Source: Paenibacillus phytohabitans
GTDB taxonomy: Bacteria > Bacillota > Bacilli > Paenibacillales > Paenibacillaceae
DNA length: 64,000 nucleotides
Direction: 5' to 3'
Assembly (NCBI RefSeq): GCF_013141775.1
Contig: NZ_WHOB01000020.1
Span: forward strand, 124,001-188,000
In this document: piece by piece, positions 17,223-25,771 of the stretch
Position numbering within the stretch: the stretch's first letter is position 1
Layout of the letters: each line of letters opens with the position of its first letter
Position numbers and translations under genes: made by a program
Notes under the pieces: generated by a model
Told to the model about the DNA's origin: nothing
Database searches by the model: none
What the model saw: the letters and a program-made list of their open reading frames with translations, nothing else

Positions 17223-18089
17223 TTATTTCGCTCCTTTGCCGGCACCGCCGTATAGGGATTCCAGTACCGTTTCATCCGCGTTAAACACATGTTCCTCCGC
17301 CGGGAAGGAGCGGTCTTTCACTTCCCGCACATAGCTGCTGATGCCTTCACGGATCAGACTGCCGACATCGGCGTAGGTTTTGACAAACCGTTTCTCCCGG
17401 TAAGGGGAGGCATAGCGCAGCACATCATGGAAGACCAGGACCTGACCGTCACAATAGCGGCCCGCGCCAATGCCGATGGTCGGAATACTGATTGCCTTGG
17501 AGATGGCAGCGGCCACTTCTTCCGTCACCAGTTCAAGCACGATGCCGAAGGCTCCGGCAGCTTCAAGCCCCTTCGCTTCATCGATCAGCCGCTGTGCATC
17601 CTTGGCATCCTTGCCCTGGATCCGGTAGCCGCCGATCATATTCACCGATTGCGGAGTCAAGCCGATATGTCCGAGAACAGGCACTCCGGCGGCAACTACA
17701 GCGGATACCGCATTGCAGATTTCAAGGCCGCCTTCCATTTTGACGGCATGGGCCTGACCTTCCTGCATCAGCCTGCGCACTCCGCGCAAGGTCTCATCCA
17801 CACTTCCGTGATAGGTCATAAAAGGCATATCCGCGATGATAAATGTGTTCTGCGCCCCGCGCTTCACCGAACGGGTATGGTAGACCATATCGTCTATGGT
17901 AACCGGCAGGGTGGTATCGTAACCAAGCACGACATTCCCGAGCGAGTCGCCTACCAGAATCAGGTCGACCCCTGCCTCCTCAGCCAGGAGGGCCGAAGGA
18001 TAATCATAAGCGGTCAGCATGCTCAGCGGCACACCTTCCGTTTTCATTTTTTTCATTTTGATAATATTCAGCGGATGTTTCTCTGCCAT
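17223..18089 (-). CDS. panB: 3-methyl-2-oxobutanoate hydroxymethyltransferase
   Basis: 288 aa TIM-barrel enzyme. Conserved VGDSLGNVVLGYDTTLPVT (metal-binding Asp), KMEGG, GHIGLTPQS and GIGAGRYCDGQVLVFHD are present. It transfers a hydroxymethyl group from 5,10-methylene-THF to 2-oxoisovalerate, giving ketopantoate. First gene of panBCD, with a ~250-base structured leader in front. RBS AAAAGGGGAATGAG. Confidence 0.96.
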   Translation of the reverse strand: MAEKHPLNIIKMKKMKTEGVPLSMLTAYDYPSALLAEEAGVDLILVGDSLGNVVLGYDTTLPVTIDDMVYHTRSVKRGAQNTFIIADMPFMTYHGSVDETLRGVRRLMQEGQAHAVKMEGGLEICNAVSAVVAAGVPVLGHIGLTPQSVNMIGGYRIQGKDAKDAQRLIDEAKGLEAAGAFGIVLELVTEEVAAAISKAISIPTIGIGAGRYCDGQVLVFHDVLRYASPYREKRFVKTYADVGSLIREGISSYVREVKDRSFPAEEHVFNADETVLESLYGGAGKGAK

Positions 18090-18117
18090 TAGCTCTCATT
18101 CCCCTTTTCCATAAAAT

Positions 18118-18353
18118 ACGCGTTACCGCGCAAACAAAAAAACCTTTTAGCATGGTCCGCTAAAAAGGTCCGAAGGGCAAAAAAGAGTCACTCGCGATCG
18201 TCCCTTCTGTCTCGGTCCTTACGGCTCAGAGCAGAATCCAACGTAACCGTTACATACAGTTATGAAGGTAAATCCGGTAAAACAACTCTATAAAAGTTCA
18301 GTTGCTTAAGTACAGCTCGCCATAGCGATGCCGCCTCTGAAGCTATTATAACA
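18118..18353 (-). promoter_or_regulatory. panBCD leader: promoter, pan-motif-like stem and attenuator terminator
   Basis: An extended -10 (TGTTATAAT, plus 18345-18353) starts a ~250-base leader. At 18205-18236 the RNA can fold UUCUG..CAGAA with single-base A bulges on the 3' side and a GUAA loop. The known 'pan' RNA motif upstream of panB in Firmicutes is a stem with two conserved bulged As, so this is a candidate. A terminator (arms at 18141-18151 and 18159-18169, then TTTTTTTG) lies 50 bases before panB. A stem GAAGGG/CCCTTC (18202-18207 with 18172-18177) would compete with the base of the pan-like stem. The region accounts for the 319-base gap before panB. Confidence 0.5.
18135..18170 (-). 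terminator. Intrinsic terminator (attenuator) in the panB leader
   Basis: ACCTTTTTAGC / GCTAAAAGGT stem with a 7-base loop and a TTTTTTT tail on the minus strand. It precedes panB instead of ending birA by itself (birA stops at 18409, before the leader promoter), which suggests conditional termination. Confidence 0.75.
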
Positions 18354-18408
18354 AAATCTGCAGACAATTACACCTAAAAATATGACATAAGGCGGCATGT
18401 CTTGACGC

Positions 18409-19209
18409 TCAGATCATTTCGATTTCCCCTGACAGCACGCTGGTAATCTCACCAGCGCTATTGCGCAGCCGCAGTCCTCCGTTGTCATCCAGACCTACTG
18501 CCATGGCTTCGGTGCGGCCTTGCGGCGTATTCACACACACCTGGCGGCCCAGCGTTACCGACATCGATTCCCAGAGCTCCCGAATAGGCCGGAAGCCCTG
18601 CTCTATGTATTGAAGGTACAGATATTCGAGCTCAGCCAGCACCGCTTCCGCAAGCCTGGTACGGTCAACGGGAATGCCGCCCCCTTCAATCAGCAGGGAG
18701 GTTCCCACCTCCTGCAGTTCAGCCGGGTAATCTTCACGGGTCAGATTAACGGCAATGCCGATTCCGGCGATACAGTAATGAAGGCCGCCTTCCCTAAGGG
18801 AGGATTCAAGCAGAATGCCGCAAATTTTGCGTCCGCCGGCCAGCAGATCATTGGGCCACTTGATGCCGGCAGGAACACCGGTAACCTCACGGATCGCCGT
18901 GCAGACAGCTACACCTGCCAGCAGAGTCAGCTGCGGGGTCAGGGACAGCGGGAGATTCGGACGCAGCACCAGGCTCATCCAGATTCCCTTGCCGCGCGGG
19001 GAATGCCACTTGCGGCCCATTCTGCCCCGGCCGCCGGTCTGCTCCTCGGCCATAATCGCGGTGCCCTCAGGGGCACCGTTCTCGGCCAGCTTCTTGGCTT
19101 CCTCTTGTGTAGACGCCACCGAATCCATCCGTACGATTTCGCCAGGCCAGCTTGAAACGAAGTCCTCCCGCTTCATACGGCCGGACGGCAGCGTGTCATC
19201 ACTCTTCAT
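18409..19209 (-). CDS. birA: Biotin--[acetyl-CoA carboxylase] ligase lacking the N-terminal HTH domain
   Basis: 266 aa. The catalytic domain is intact: GGRGRMGRKWHSPRGKG (biotin/AMP loop), IKWPNDLLAGGRKICGIL, GIGIAVNLT and the C-terminal SH3-like part. It biotinylates AccB with ATP. B. subtilis BirA is ~325 aa with a winged helix that makes it a repressor; that domain is missing here, and no remnant exists because the ATG at 19209 already overlaps the 3' end of cca by 11 bases. It should therefore act as ligase only. Order cca-birA-panB matches B. subtilis. Confidence 0.9.
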   Translation of the reverse strand: MKSDDTLPSGRMKREDFVSSWPGEIVRMDSVASTQEEAKKLAENGAPEGTAIMAEEQTGGRGRMGRKWHSPRGKGIWMSLVLRPNLPLSLTPQLTLLAGVAVCTAIREVTGVPAGIKWPNDLLAGGRKICGILLESSLREGGLHYCIAGIGIAVNLTREDYPAELQEVGTSLLIEGGGIPVDRTRLAEAVLAELEYLYLQYIEQGFRPIRELWESMSVTLGRQVCVNTPQGRTEAMAVGLDDNGGLRLRNSAGEITSVLSGEIEMI

Positions 19210-20581
19210 CTCTATCCATCCTTTGTGCTTCCTGCAGCAATAATTGTTTATCATTTGCAATGACGCCGGCTGCAGCAGCCAGCAGCAGCTTGTTCAGCAG
19301 CACGCCAAGCCATGGCCCGGGCCGCTTCTGCAGCAATTCTGCAAGCTCGTGGCCCGTCACCGCCAGCTCCGCAAGACTGCGGAGCGGCATAGCTGCGGTC
19401 CAGGAGCGCAGGAGCCGGGCTTGGACCGTCGCGGAAACGGGCTGCTGCCCTGCGGCGGGGCTGAGGGCAGGCGGCGCTGTAGCCGCGCCCGCAGAACCCT
19501 GCGCCAGATCCGGCGCAGGGACAGGCCCCGCGGCGGCATCCTCCGCCGCCGCAAGCAGCGTCAGCCACCCTTCGGCGGCTGACTGGCCGTGGGCCAGCAC
19601 GGCGGCGATCCACCGCCGCCGCAGGCCCTCCGTGGCGCCTGGAGCATCCGGCGCCACCGAAGACAGCGCCGCGTCCCAGGCTTCGCGGACGCGCAGTACG
19701 GCGACGACGCTGCTGCGCGTCGCCCCCGGGAACGTCCATGCCCGCAGGAGCTCATCCGCCGCAGCGGCGGACGATCCCAGGGCATGCAGCAGGAGCGCCC
19801 ACCGCAGGCGGGCGTCCTGCAGGTTCCCCAGACCGGCTGTACGGGCGGCTGCTGCCGCCAGGTCACTGCCGGTCCAGGGGAACGGCGCTTTGCCGCGCGG
19901 CAGCAGGCCGCTGCGCAGCAGGAGGGCCAGCCCGCGCTGCGGATGCGGGCCCTCTACGATGCACTCAACCTCCGCGCGCACCCGCTCCACAGCAATATGC
20001 GCCAGCTTATCCCGCTGGCGCATCAGGCCGCGCCACGTATTCTTGGCGATGGCGAAATCCAGCACGGAGGCGAAGCGCACACAGCGCAGCATCCGCAGCG
20101 CATCCTCGCCGAAGCGTTCCTCCGCCAGGCCCACACAGCGGATACGGCGGAGCTGAAGATCCCGCTCCCCGCCAAAGGGATCAATCAGCGCACCATTAAG
20201 CCCGGAGCACATGGCGTTGATCGTGAAATCGCGGCGGCGGAGGTCCTCCTTCACATCGCTCACAAAAAAGACGTGCTCCGGACGGCGGTGATCGGCATAG
20301 CCGCTCTCCGTCCGGTACGTCGTAACTTCAAAGCTATAACCATTCTGCAGTACAGTAACCGTGCCATGAGCCAGCCCGGTAGGAACACAGCGCGGAAACA
20401 GGGCCATAACCTCCTCCGGCAGTGCAGAGGTGGTAAGATCCATGTCATGCACCGGTCTGCCCAGCAGTTCATCGCGCAGGCAGCCGCCCACGAAATAAGC
20501 TTCATGCCCGCCCGCAAGCAGACCGGTGATGACGGTGCCGGCGGCTTCCGCCATGCCGGATGATGCCATTGTCCATTCCAT
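19199..20581 (-). CDS. cca: CCA-adding tRNA nucleotidyltransferase with a GC-rich Ala/Pro insert
   Basis: 460 aa; the B. subtilis enzyme is ~400. The head has the class II motifs VGGCLRDELLGRPVHDMDLTT (GG..DxD), RRDFTINAM and the RFGEDALRMLRCVRFAS motif. The neck and body domains follow. Residues about 350-400 are a low-complexity Ala/Gly/Pro stretch (AAAEDAAAGPVPAPDLAQG and onward) that is not part of the usual fold. The DNA from about 19,430 to 20,000 is far richer in GC than its surroundings (48 of 60 bases at 19501-19560). RBS AAGGAGCAGGG. It adds or repairs the 3' CCA of tRNAs. Confidence 0.93.
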   Translation of the reverse strand: MEWTMASSGMAEAAGTVITGLLAGGHEAYFVGGCLRDELLGRPVHDMDLTTSALPEEVMALFPRCVPTGLAHGTVTVLQNGYSFEVTTYRTESGYADHRRPEHVFFVSDVKEDLRRRDFTINAMCSGLNGALIDPFGGERDLQLRRIRCVGLAEERFGEDALRMLRCVRFASVLDFAIAKNTWRGLMRQRDKLAHIAVERVRAEVECIVEGPHPQRGLALLLRSGLLPRGKAPFPWTGSDLAAAAARTAGLGNLQDARLRWALLLHALGSSAAAADELLRAWTFPGATRSSVVAVLRVREAWDAALSSVAPDAPGATEGLRRRWIAAVLAHGQSAAEGWLTLLAAAEDAAAGPVPAPDLAQGSAGAATAPPALSPAAGQQPVSATVQARLLRSWTAAMPLRSLAELAVTGHELAELLQKRPGPWLGVLLNKLLLAAAAGVIANDKQLLLQEAQRMDRDEE

Positions 20582-20591
20582 GCCCTGCTCC

Positions 20592-21749
20592 TTACCCCCG
20601 GATAGGATCCAATCCGAGTACCTTGCGTCCTAGCACGCGGTAATATATATCTTCGTATTGATTCGTAATCATATCCCTGCTGAAATCATGACAGGCCCGT
20701 TCCAGACAGGCGCGTCTGAAGCTCTCTGCCATCGCGTCGTCCGAGAGCAGCTGAACCGCATAATCAGCCATTGTCTGAGTATCGCCTACCGGCGCGAGGA
20801 ATCCGGTTTTGCCATGCTGAATCAGCTCTGGAATCCCGCCGGTCTGGGACCCGATGGTCGGAACGCCGCAAGCCATCGCCTCCAGGGCAACGAGCCCGAA
20901 GCTCTCCTTCTCCGAAGGGAGCAGCAGCAGATCAGCCAGTGAAATCACCTGGGCAATTTCATCCTGCTTACCCAGAAACCGCACTTTGTCATCCAGGCCC
21001 ATCTCGCTGATTTTGGCCTGAATCTTCGGCAGATCAGGCCCTTCCCCCACCAGGAGCAGACGTGAAGGCAGATGTTTATTCACCTTCGCGAACACATCCA
21101 CCACATCACTTACCCTTTTAACCGGACGGAAGTTGCTGATATGCATCAGGATTTTTTCATCCGGAGCAGCGTAGTCACCGCGCAGGTCCGTTACATCGCG
21201 TGGATAATACACCCGTTTGTCCACGAAATTATAGGTCAGATCAATTTCCCGTGTAATATCAAGCGCCTTACGTGTTTCCTTGATGAGATCCTGGGAGACG
21301 GCAGTCACCGCATCACTCTCGTTAATGCCCAGGCGGATCAGATCCTTCAGGGATTCATCCTGGCCCAGTACGGTAATATCCGTGCCATGCAGGGTTGTAA
21401 CCACTTTAATGTCGTTGCCCAGGATCTGCTTGGCCAGAAAAGCACAGACGGCATGCGGCACCGCATAATGCACATGGAACAGATCCAGCTTCTGCATCTT
21501 GGCTACCTGAGCCATCTTGGTCGCAAGCGCCAGATCATAAGGCGGATAACGGAACACATAATAATCGTTAACCTCTACCTCATGATAAAATATATTCTTT
21601 TGAAACGTTCCCAGCCGGAACGGGATGCTGTGTGTAATAAAGTGGACCTCGTGGCCCTTCTCGGCCAAAAGCTTGCCCAGTTCAGTCGCCACTACGCCCG
21701 AGCCGCCAAGAGACGGATAACAAGTGATGCCTATTTTCAGCCGGTCCAT
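20592..21749 (-). CDS. bshA: N-acetyl-alpha-D-glucosaminyl L-malate synthase
   Basis: 385 aa GT4-family glycosyltransferase. N-terminal [19 protein letters not shown], central [20 protein letters not shown] and SNFRPVKR, and the C-terminal donor site [20 protein letters not shown] match the BshA family closely. It joins GlcNAc from UDP-GlcNAc to L-malate, the first step of bacillithiol synthesis. It lies directly behind bshB1 and mgsA, as in B. subtilis (mgsA-bshB1-bshA-cca-birA). Confidence 0.96.
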   Translation of the reverse strand: MDRLKIGITCYPSLGGSGVVATELGKLLAEKGHEVHFITHSIPFRLGTFQKNIFYHEVEVNDYYVFRYPPYDLALATKMAQVAKMQKLDLFHVHYAVPHAVCAFLAKQILGNDIKVVTTLHGTDITVLGQDESLKDLIRLGINESDAVTAVSQDLIKETRKALDITREIDLTYNFVDKRVYYPRDVTDLRGDYAAPDEKILMHISNFRPVKRVSDVVDVFAKVNKHLPSRLLLVGEGPDLPKIQAKISEMGLDDKVRFLGKQDEIAQVISLADLLLLPSEKESFGLVALEAMACGVPTIGSQTGGIPELIQHGKTGFLAPVGDTQTMADYAVQLLSDDAMAESFRRACLERACHDFSRDMITNQYEDIYYRVLGRKVLGLDPIRG

Positions 21750-21841
21750 AGCTCCGCCCCTTCATTTTACATAAATCTATTACTTCAAGTAATGACATGA
21801 ATTTATTATAGTTGTTTTTCGGGCTTTTTCAAATCCGAGCC

Positions 21842-22546
21842 TTATTTACCGGCAGCATCGAAGTAATCCACCGTATGCGGCACCTTGCCGGCGAACCCTT
21901 CTGCATAAGGAATGAGCCTCCGCTGTCCGAGCAGCATATCTCTCGAACGGACGCGCTCGATATACCCTTCTGTTAAAGGGGTCTTCACAGCATCTTCACC
22001 AGGGAGAATGCCAAATTGTGACCGGTAGCAGGACAACGCCTGCTCTTTGAGCGGATATTGTTCCGTTACATCGACAATCAGATCGGTACGGCCCAGATCG
22101 TTAATGAAATAGAAATATAATTGCGGTTCAGGGATAGAAGGCATGTCCGGCATATACTTACGCAGCTTGGCGTTAAATACGGCCTCTTCCACCAGCTTGC
22201 TGCAGGCGATATGATCCGGGTGCCTGTCCTCCCAGTAAGGGGCGAACACTATGGAAGGGGCATAGCGGCGGATTTCCGCAGTCACTGCCGCCAGATGGTG
22301 CTCTGTCATATAGAGCCCCCGGTCAGGAAGTCCCAGATTCGTACGCACCGCAGCCCCCAACACGTCTGCAGCCTGCTGCGCCTCAAGTTTACGGAGCTCC
22401 ACCGTTCCGTTCGAGGACATTTCCGCCTGTGTCAGATCACACATCCCCACTTTGAAGCCGGCAGCCGTGTGTTTGGCGATGGTTCCCGCCATGCCGATCT
22501 CCGCATCATCGGCATGAGCGCCGAATACCAGAATGTCGAGTTTCAT
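21842..22546 (-). CDS. bshB1: N-acetyl-alpha-D-glucosaminyl L-malate deacetylase 1
   Basis: 234 aa LmbE/PIG-L family zinc hydrolase. Zinc site FGAHADDAEIGMAGTIA (HxDD), PYWEDRHPDHIACSKL (second His pair) and the family end segment are present. It removes the acetyl group from GlcNAc-malate in bacillithiol synthesis. Its ATG overlaps the mgsA stop by one base (TAATG), so it is translationally coupled to mgsA. Confidence 0.95.
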   Translation of the reverse strand: MKLDILVFGAHADDAEIGMAGTIAKHTAAGFKVGMCDLTQAEMSSNGTVELRKLEAQQAADVLGAAVRTNLGLPDRGLYMTEHHLAAVTAEIRRYAPSIVFAPYWEDRHPDHIACSKLVEEAVFNAKLRKYMPDMPSIPEPQLYFYFINDLGRTDLIVDVTEQYPLKEQALSCYRSQFGILPGEDAVKTPLTEGYIERVRSRDMLLGQRRLIPYAEGFAGKVPHTVDYFDAAGK

Positions 22547-22968
22547 TATTCATCCACACCCGGTTTGTATTTATGTACCAGCTCGCGCCAGCCGAAATCT
22601 CCGCGGTCAATTGCCTTTACCAGAATTTCCGCTGTGGCAATATTGGTTGCCACCGGGATTCCATACACATCACACAGGCGGAGCAGTGCCGTGATATCCG
22701 GTTCATGCGGCTGTGCCATAAGCGGATCACGCAGGAAAATAATCAAATCAAGCTCATCCGTCGCCACCATGGAGCCAATCTGCTGATCTCCGCCCAGCGG
22801 GCCGGACATATAGCGGTGAATGACGAGTTTTGTTGCTTCCATAATCCGTTGTCCGGTCGTTCCGGTGGAATATAACTGATGCCCTTCAAATACATGCTCA
22901 TAGGCGGTTACGAAATTCACCATCTCATCTTTTTTGCGGTCATGTGCGATAAATGCGATTTTTAACAT
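22546..22968 (-). CDS. mgsA: Methylglyoxal synthase
   Basis: 140 aa, full length. Conserved [23 protein letters not shown] (phosphate loop), [12 protein letters not shown] and FLRDPL blocks, with the catalytic Asp in SGPLGGDQQ. It turns dihydroxyacetone phosphate into methylglyoxal. The gene precedes bshB1/bshA; bacillithiol takes part in methylglyoxal detoxification, so the grouping makes functional sense. RBS GGGGGAGAG before the ATG. Confidence 0.96.
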   Translation of the reverse strand: MLKIAFIAHDRKKDEMVNFVTAYEHVFEGHQLYSTGTTGQRIMEATKLVIHRYMSGPLGGDQQIGSMVATDELDLIIFLRDPLMAQPHEPDITALLRLCDVYGIPVATNIATAEILVKAIDRGDFGWRELVHKYKPGVDE

Positions 22969-22983
22969 GTTGCTCTCCCCCGT

Positions 22984-23787
22984 CTATTCTATAAAATGCT
23001 CAAATCCGTAAATCAAACCGGTATACCCCATCACCTTCTGGATTCCCATCTTGACTCCCGGCATATACCCGGCACGCTCGTATGAATCATGGCGGATCTT
23101 AAGCGACTGTCCAAACCCGCCGAATACCACTTCTTCCTGGGCAAAAACGCCGGGAAGACGTACGCTATGAATCCGGAACCCGTTGTAGTAACCGCCGCGT
23201 GATCCCTCAATAATCTCTTCTTCCCCCGGGTGTCCCTGGCGAAGCTCCTGCCGTGCCTCAGAGATCATCTCTGCCGTCTTAATGGCTGTTCCTGATGGCG
23301 CATCCAGCTTCTGGTCTCCATGATACTCGATTATCTCCAGGTGCGGGAAATATTTGGCAGCCTGGGCTGCGAATTTCATTAGAAGAATGGCTCCGATGGA
23401 GAAGTTCGGTGCAATGAGTCCGCCGATCTCCTGATCCTGGCATTGCTTGTCCAGCTCGGCGATCTGTTCAGGCGTAAATCCGGTAGTCCCGATCACCGGT
23501 CGAACGCCATATTTGATGGCCAGGGCAGTATTGCTGTAGGCTGATTGCGGAATGGTGAAGTCCACCAGCACATCTGCAGCAGCTCCTGCAAGAGCTGCCT
23601 CCAGGTCCGAAGTCACCCGAATACCACTATCCTCAAGGCCAACCATCCGGCCGGCATCGCTGTCGCCCGCAGAGCGGTCGACAGCGGCTGCCAGCTCCAG
23701 TTCATCATCCTGCAGCACCAGCTTCACAACTTCTTTACCCATTCTTCCTCCGGCTCCGGAGACAATAACCCTGATCTTGTCGCTCAA
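22984..23787 (-). CDS. dapB: 4-hydroxy-tetrahydrodipicolinate reductase
   Basis: 267 aa. N-terminal Rossmann site VSGAGGRMGKEVVKLV; PVIGTTGFT; catalytic region EYHGDQKLDAPSGTA. The second His of the usual HH pair is Gly here (YHGDQK in place of xHHDQK), while the first His and the Lys are kept. It uses NAD(P)H to reduce the dapA product in the lysine/DAP/dipicolinate pathway, so it serves both wall and spore. Followed by mgsA, 15 bases on. Confidence 0.94.
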   Translation of the reverse strand: MSDKIRVIVSGAGGRMGKEVVKLVLQDDELELAAAVDRSAGDSDAGRMVGLEDSGIRVTSDLEAALAGAAADVLVDFTIPQSAYSNTALAIKYGVRPVIGTTGFTPEQIAELDKQCQDQEIGGLIAPNFSIGAILLMKFAAQAAKYFPHLEIIEYHGDQKLDAPSGTAIKTAEMISEARQELRQGHPGEEEIIEGSRGGYYNGFRIHSVRLPGVFAQEEVVFGGFGQSLKIRHDSYERAGYMPGVKMGIQKVMGYTGLIYGFEHFIE

Positions 23788-23820
23788 ATTAATTCCTCCC
23801 CGCTTTCCCTGGCTCTGATA

Positions 23821-24342
23821 TTATTGTATATATTTTTGCAGCGATTTCTGCAGATCCTTCATCAGCTGACGCAGACCGGTATCATCCGGGTGCAGCGACA
23901 TCACTTCTTTCAGTACAGCTATCGCCTGCAGATGCTCGTTCATCCGGCTGTGTGCAATAGCCAGCCATACATAAGCATCCCCATATAAGGGGTCCAGCGA
24001 TACCGCTTCTTTCAGCAAGGTAACCGGATGGTATGGATTCACCGGCACCGCCGCCTCATCCTCCAGCAGCCGTTTCGCTTCCTGCACGAGCTGCAGTGCC
24101 TGCAAATGCTGAAGGTGCAGATCATATTCCGGTTTGGAACCATCCAGTTTGCGTGCGGCTACAGCGTGTTCAAGCGCCTTCTCCAGCATTCCGCTGCGGG
24201 CATAGGTGATGGAGCAGCGGTACCTTACCTCAGCATCATCCGGACTTGCCGCAATGGCCGCTTCGAACAGAGTGATGGCCTCAGCGAAGTCACTGCGCAG
24301 AATAGAGCGGTATGCCGCTTTTACATAGTCGTTATGATTCAT
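23821..24342 (-). CDS. Tetratricopeptide-repeat protein
   Basis: 173 aa, no signal peptide. At least three TPR units can be seen: AAYRSILRSDFAEAITLFEAAIAASPDD, then AEVRYRCSITYARSG with MLEKALEHAVAARKLDG, and a C-terminal pair GDAYVWLAIAHSR with LQAIAVLKEVMSLHPDD. It likely binds a protein partner in the cytosol; the partner is unknown. It lies between ypjD and dapB, probably in one transcript. Confidence 0.8.
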   Translation of the reverse strand: MNHNDYVKAAYRSILRSDFAEAITLFEAAIAASPDDAEVRYRCSITYARSGMLEKALEHAVAARKLDGSKPEYDLHLQHLQALQLVQEAKRLLEDEAAVPVNPYHPVTLLKEAVSLDPLYGDAYVWLAIAHSRMNEHLQAIAVLKEVMSLHPDDTGLRQLMKDLQKSLQKYIQ

Positions 24343-24401
24343 ATCCTCACCATCCTCACGGCTAAATCCCGTTCGTTTGGTACAGCATATGTAGTAAAGG
24401 C

Positions 24402-24731
24402 CTAATCGGTGTTTTTGAGCGTCCAGCGCCCGGCATCGCGGGTATTGAACTTGTGCATAACCTTGTTATGGGCTTCAGTAAGGTCTATGCCCAGTGAATT
24501 GGCGAAACAAACGGTAATGAAGAGAATGTCGCCCAGCTCCAGCTCGATCGAGTTATCGGCTTCATCCGCTTTTTTCGGTTTCTCGCCAAACTGATGGTTT
24601 ACCTCCCGCGCCAGCTCTCCGACTTCCTCGGACATCCGGGCCAGCATGGACAGCGGGCTGAAATAGCCTTCTTTAAATTGTGAGATATACTGATCAACCT
24701 CACGCTGAATGTCACTAAGACTTTTATCCAT
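24402..24731 (-). CDS. ypjD: MazG-like nucleotide pyrophosphohydrolase (YpjD)
   Basis: 109 aa MazG-fold protein. Conserved acidic helices EEVGELAREV and ELELGDILFITVCFANSLGID carry the ExxE..ExxD metal ligands; HKFNTRDAGRW is the family's end motif. It probably hydrolyses non-canonical NTPs to NMPs. Start: ATG at 24731 chosen; a GTG at 24746 directly abuts the G-run and is possible. Position next to dapB matches B. subtilis ypjD-dapB. Confidence 0.88.
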   Translation of the reverse strand: MDKSLSDIQREVDQYISQFKEGYFSPLSMLARMSEEVGELAREVNHQFGEKPKKADEADNSIELELGDILFITVCFANSLGIDLTEAHNKVMHKFNTRDAGRWTLKNTD

Positions 24732-24898
24732 AAATTGTTGTTTCACCCCCCGTCTGTTCTTGCCTTCTGTTTGCCCCTATGTTATCGTAAAGACGTTTTG
24801 AAGACAAATCTTTTTTGAAAGTCTTCGTGGATTTGCAGCTGTATCCGTGAGAATAACTACCTATAAACTGCCCTTTAGAGGCATAGGCGAGGGATTAT

Positions 24899-25771
24899 AT
24901 GAAATCATCAGTTAAATTCAGCACCATCAGCAAAACCATTGCCCCCATCATGCTGGGAGCTGCTATCTACGCCTTCGGACTTCTGTACTTCATTGTACCC
25001 AATCAGCTGATGGAAGGCGGAGTCACCGGGATTACCATCCTGCTCAACTACGCCTTTAGCATACCGATCTTTTTGACCACACTGCTGCTGAATCTCCCGC
25101 TCTTCCTGCTTGGCTGGAAGGTGCTGGGGGCGAATCAGATCGTCTACACAGGCGTTGGTATCGGCGCCCTGTCGTTTTTCCTCTGGTTGTTCGAACGAAT
25201 GATTAATGCAGGCTGGATTGTAACGTTCAGTACGGAGCATGATTTTATTCTTGCTTCATTATATGCCGGGGTAACACTTGGGCTGGGACTGGGGATCGTC
25301 TTCCGTTTCGGCGGCACCACCGGCGGGGTAGATATTGTAGCGCGGATTCTCGGACGCAAGTTCGGCTGGAGTATGGGACAGATTATCCTGGCAGTCGATG
25401 TGATCATTATTGGCGCTTCCCTGCTCTATATCCCCCGTGAAAAAATATTGTACACCCTGGTCGCCGTCTTTATTGCTTCACGTGTCATTGATTTCATTCA
25501 AGAGGGGGCTTATGCCGCCAAAGCGTTCACCATCATCAGTGATGATGCTCCGCAGATTGCCGAGCTGATTACCGCAGAGATGGAACGCGGCGTCACATTG
25601 ATCCCGGCGATCGGAGCCTATTCCAAACAGGCCAAACACATGGTGTACTGCGTTGTTTCCAGACAGGAAATCCGCCGGCTCAGCCTGCTGGTCAAGTCTG
25701 TTGACCCTAAGGCCTTCGTCATTATCAGCGACGTTCATGATGTGCACGGTGAGGGCTTCCGGGAGACCTGA
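24899..25771 (+). CDS. ypjC: YitT-family membrane protein (YpjC-like)
   Basis: 290 aa. Five or six TM helices in residues 12-205 (IMLGAAIYAFGLLYFIV; LTTLLLNLPLFLLGW; LGLGLGIVFRFGGTTGG; and others) form the YitT domain; the C-terminal ~85 residues form the cytoplasmic DUF2179 domain. The function of the family is unknown. RBS GAGGG. It is the only plus-strand gene in the interior of the window and is divergent from ypjD; in B. subtilis ypjC is co-directional with its neighbours, so this gene appears inverted. Confidence 0.88.
   Translation: MKSSVKFSTISKTIAPIMLGAAIYAFGLLYFIVPNQLMEGGVTGITILLNYAFSIPIFLTTLLLNLPLFLLGWKVLGANQIVYTGVGIGALSFFLWLFERMINAGWIVTFSTEHDFILASLYAGVTLGLGLGIVFRFGGTTGGVDIVARILGRKFGWSMGQIILAVDVIIIGASLLYIPREKILYTLVAVFIASRVIDFIQEGAYAAKAFTIISDDAPQIAELITAEMERGVTLIPAIGAYSKQAKHMVYCVVSRQEIRRLSLLVKSVDPKAFVIISDVHDVHGEGFRET

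Noticed and set aside
18170..18240. T-box-like string in the panB leader (gggacgatcgcg on the minus strand)
   Set aside because: The invariant T-box core UGGNACCGCG is not present, and no specifier loop or stem I could be placed.
19152..20563. Several 100-330 codon ORFs in all frames over cca
   Set aside because: Caused by the extreme GC content, which removes stop codons; only the minus-strand cca frame has motifs.
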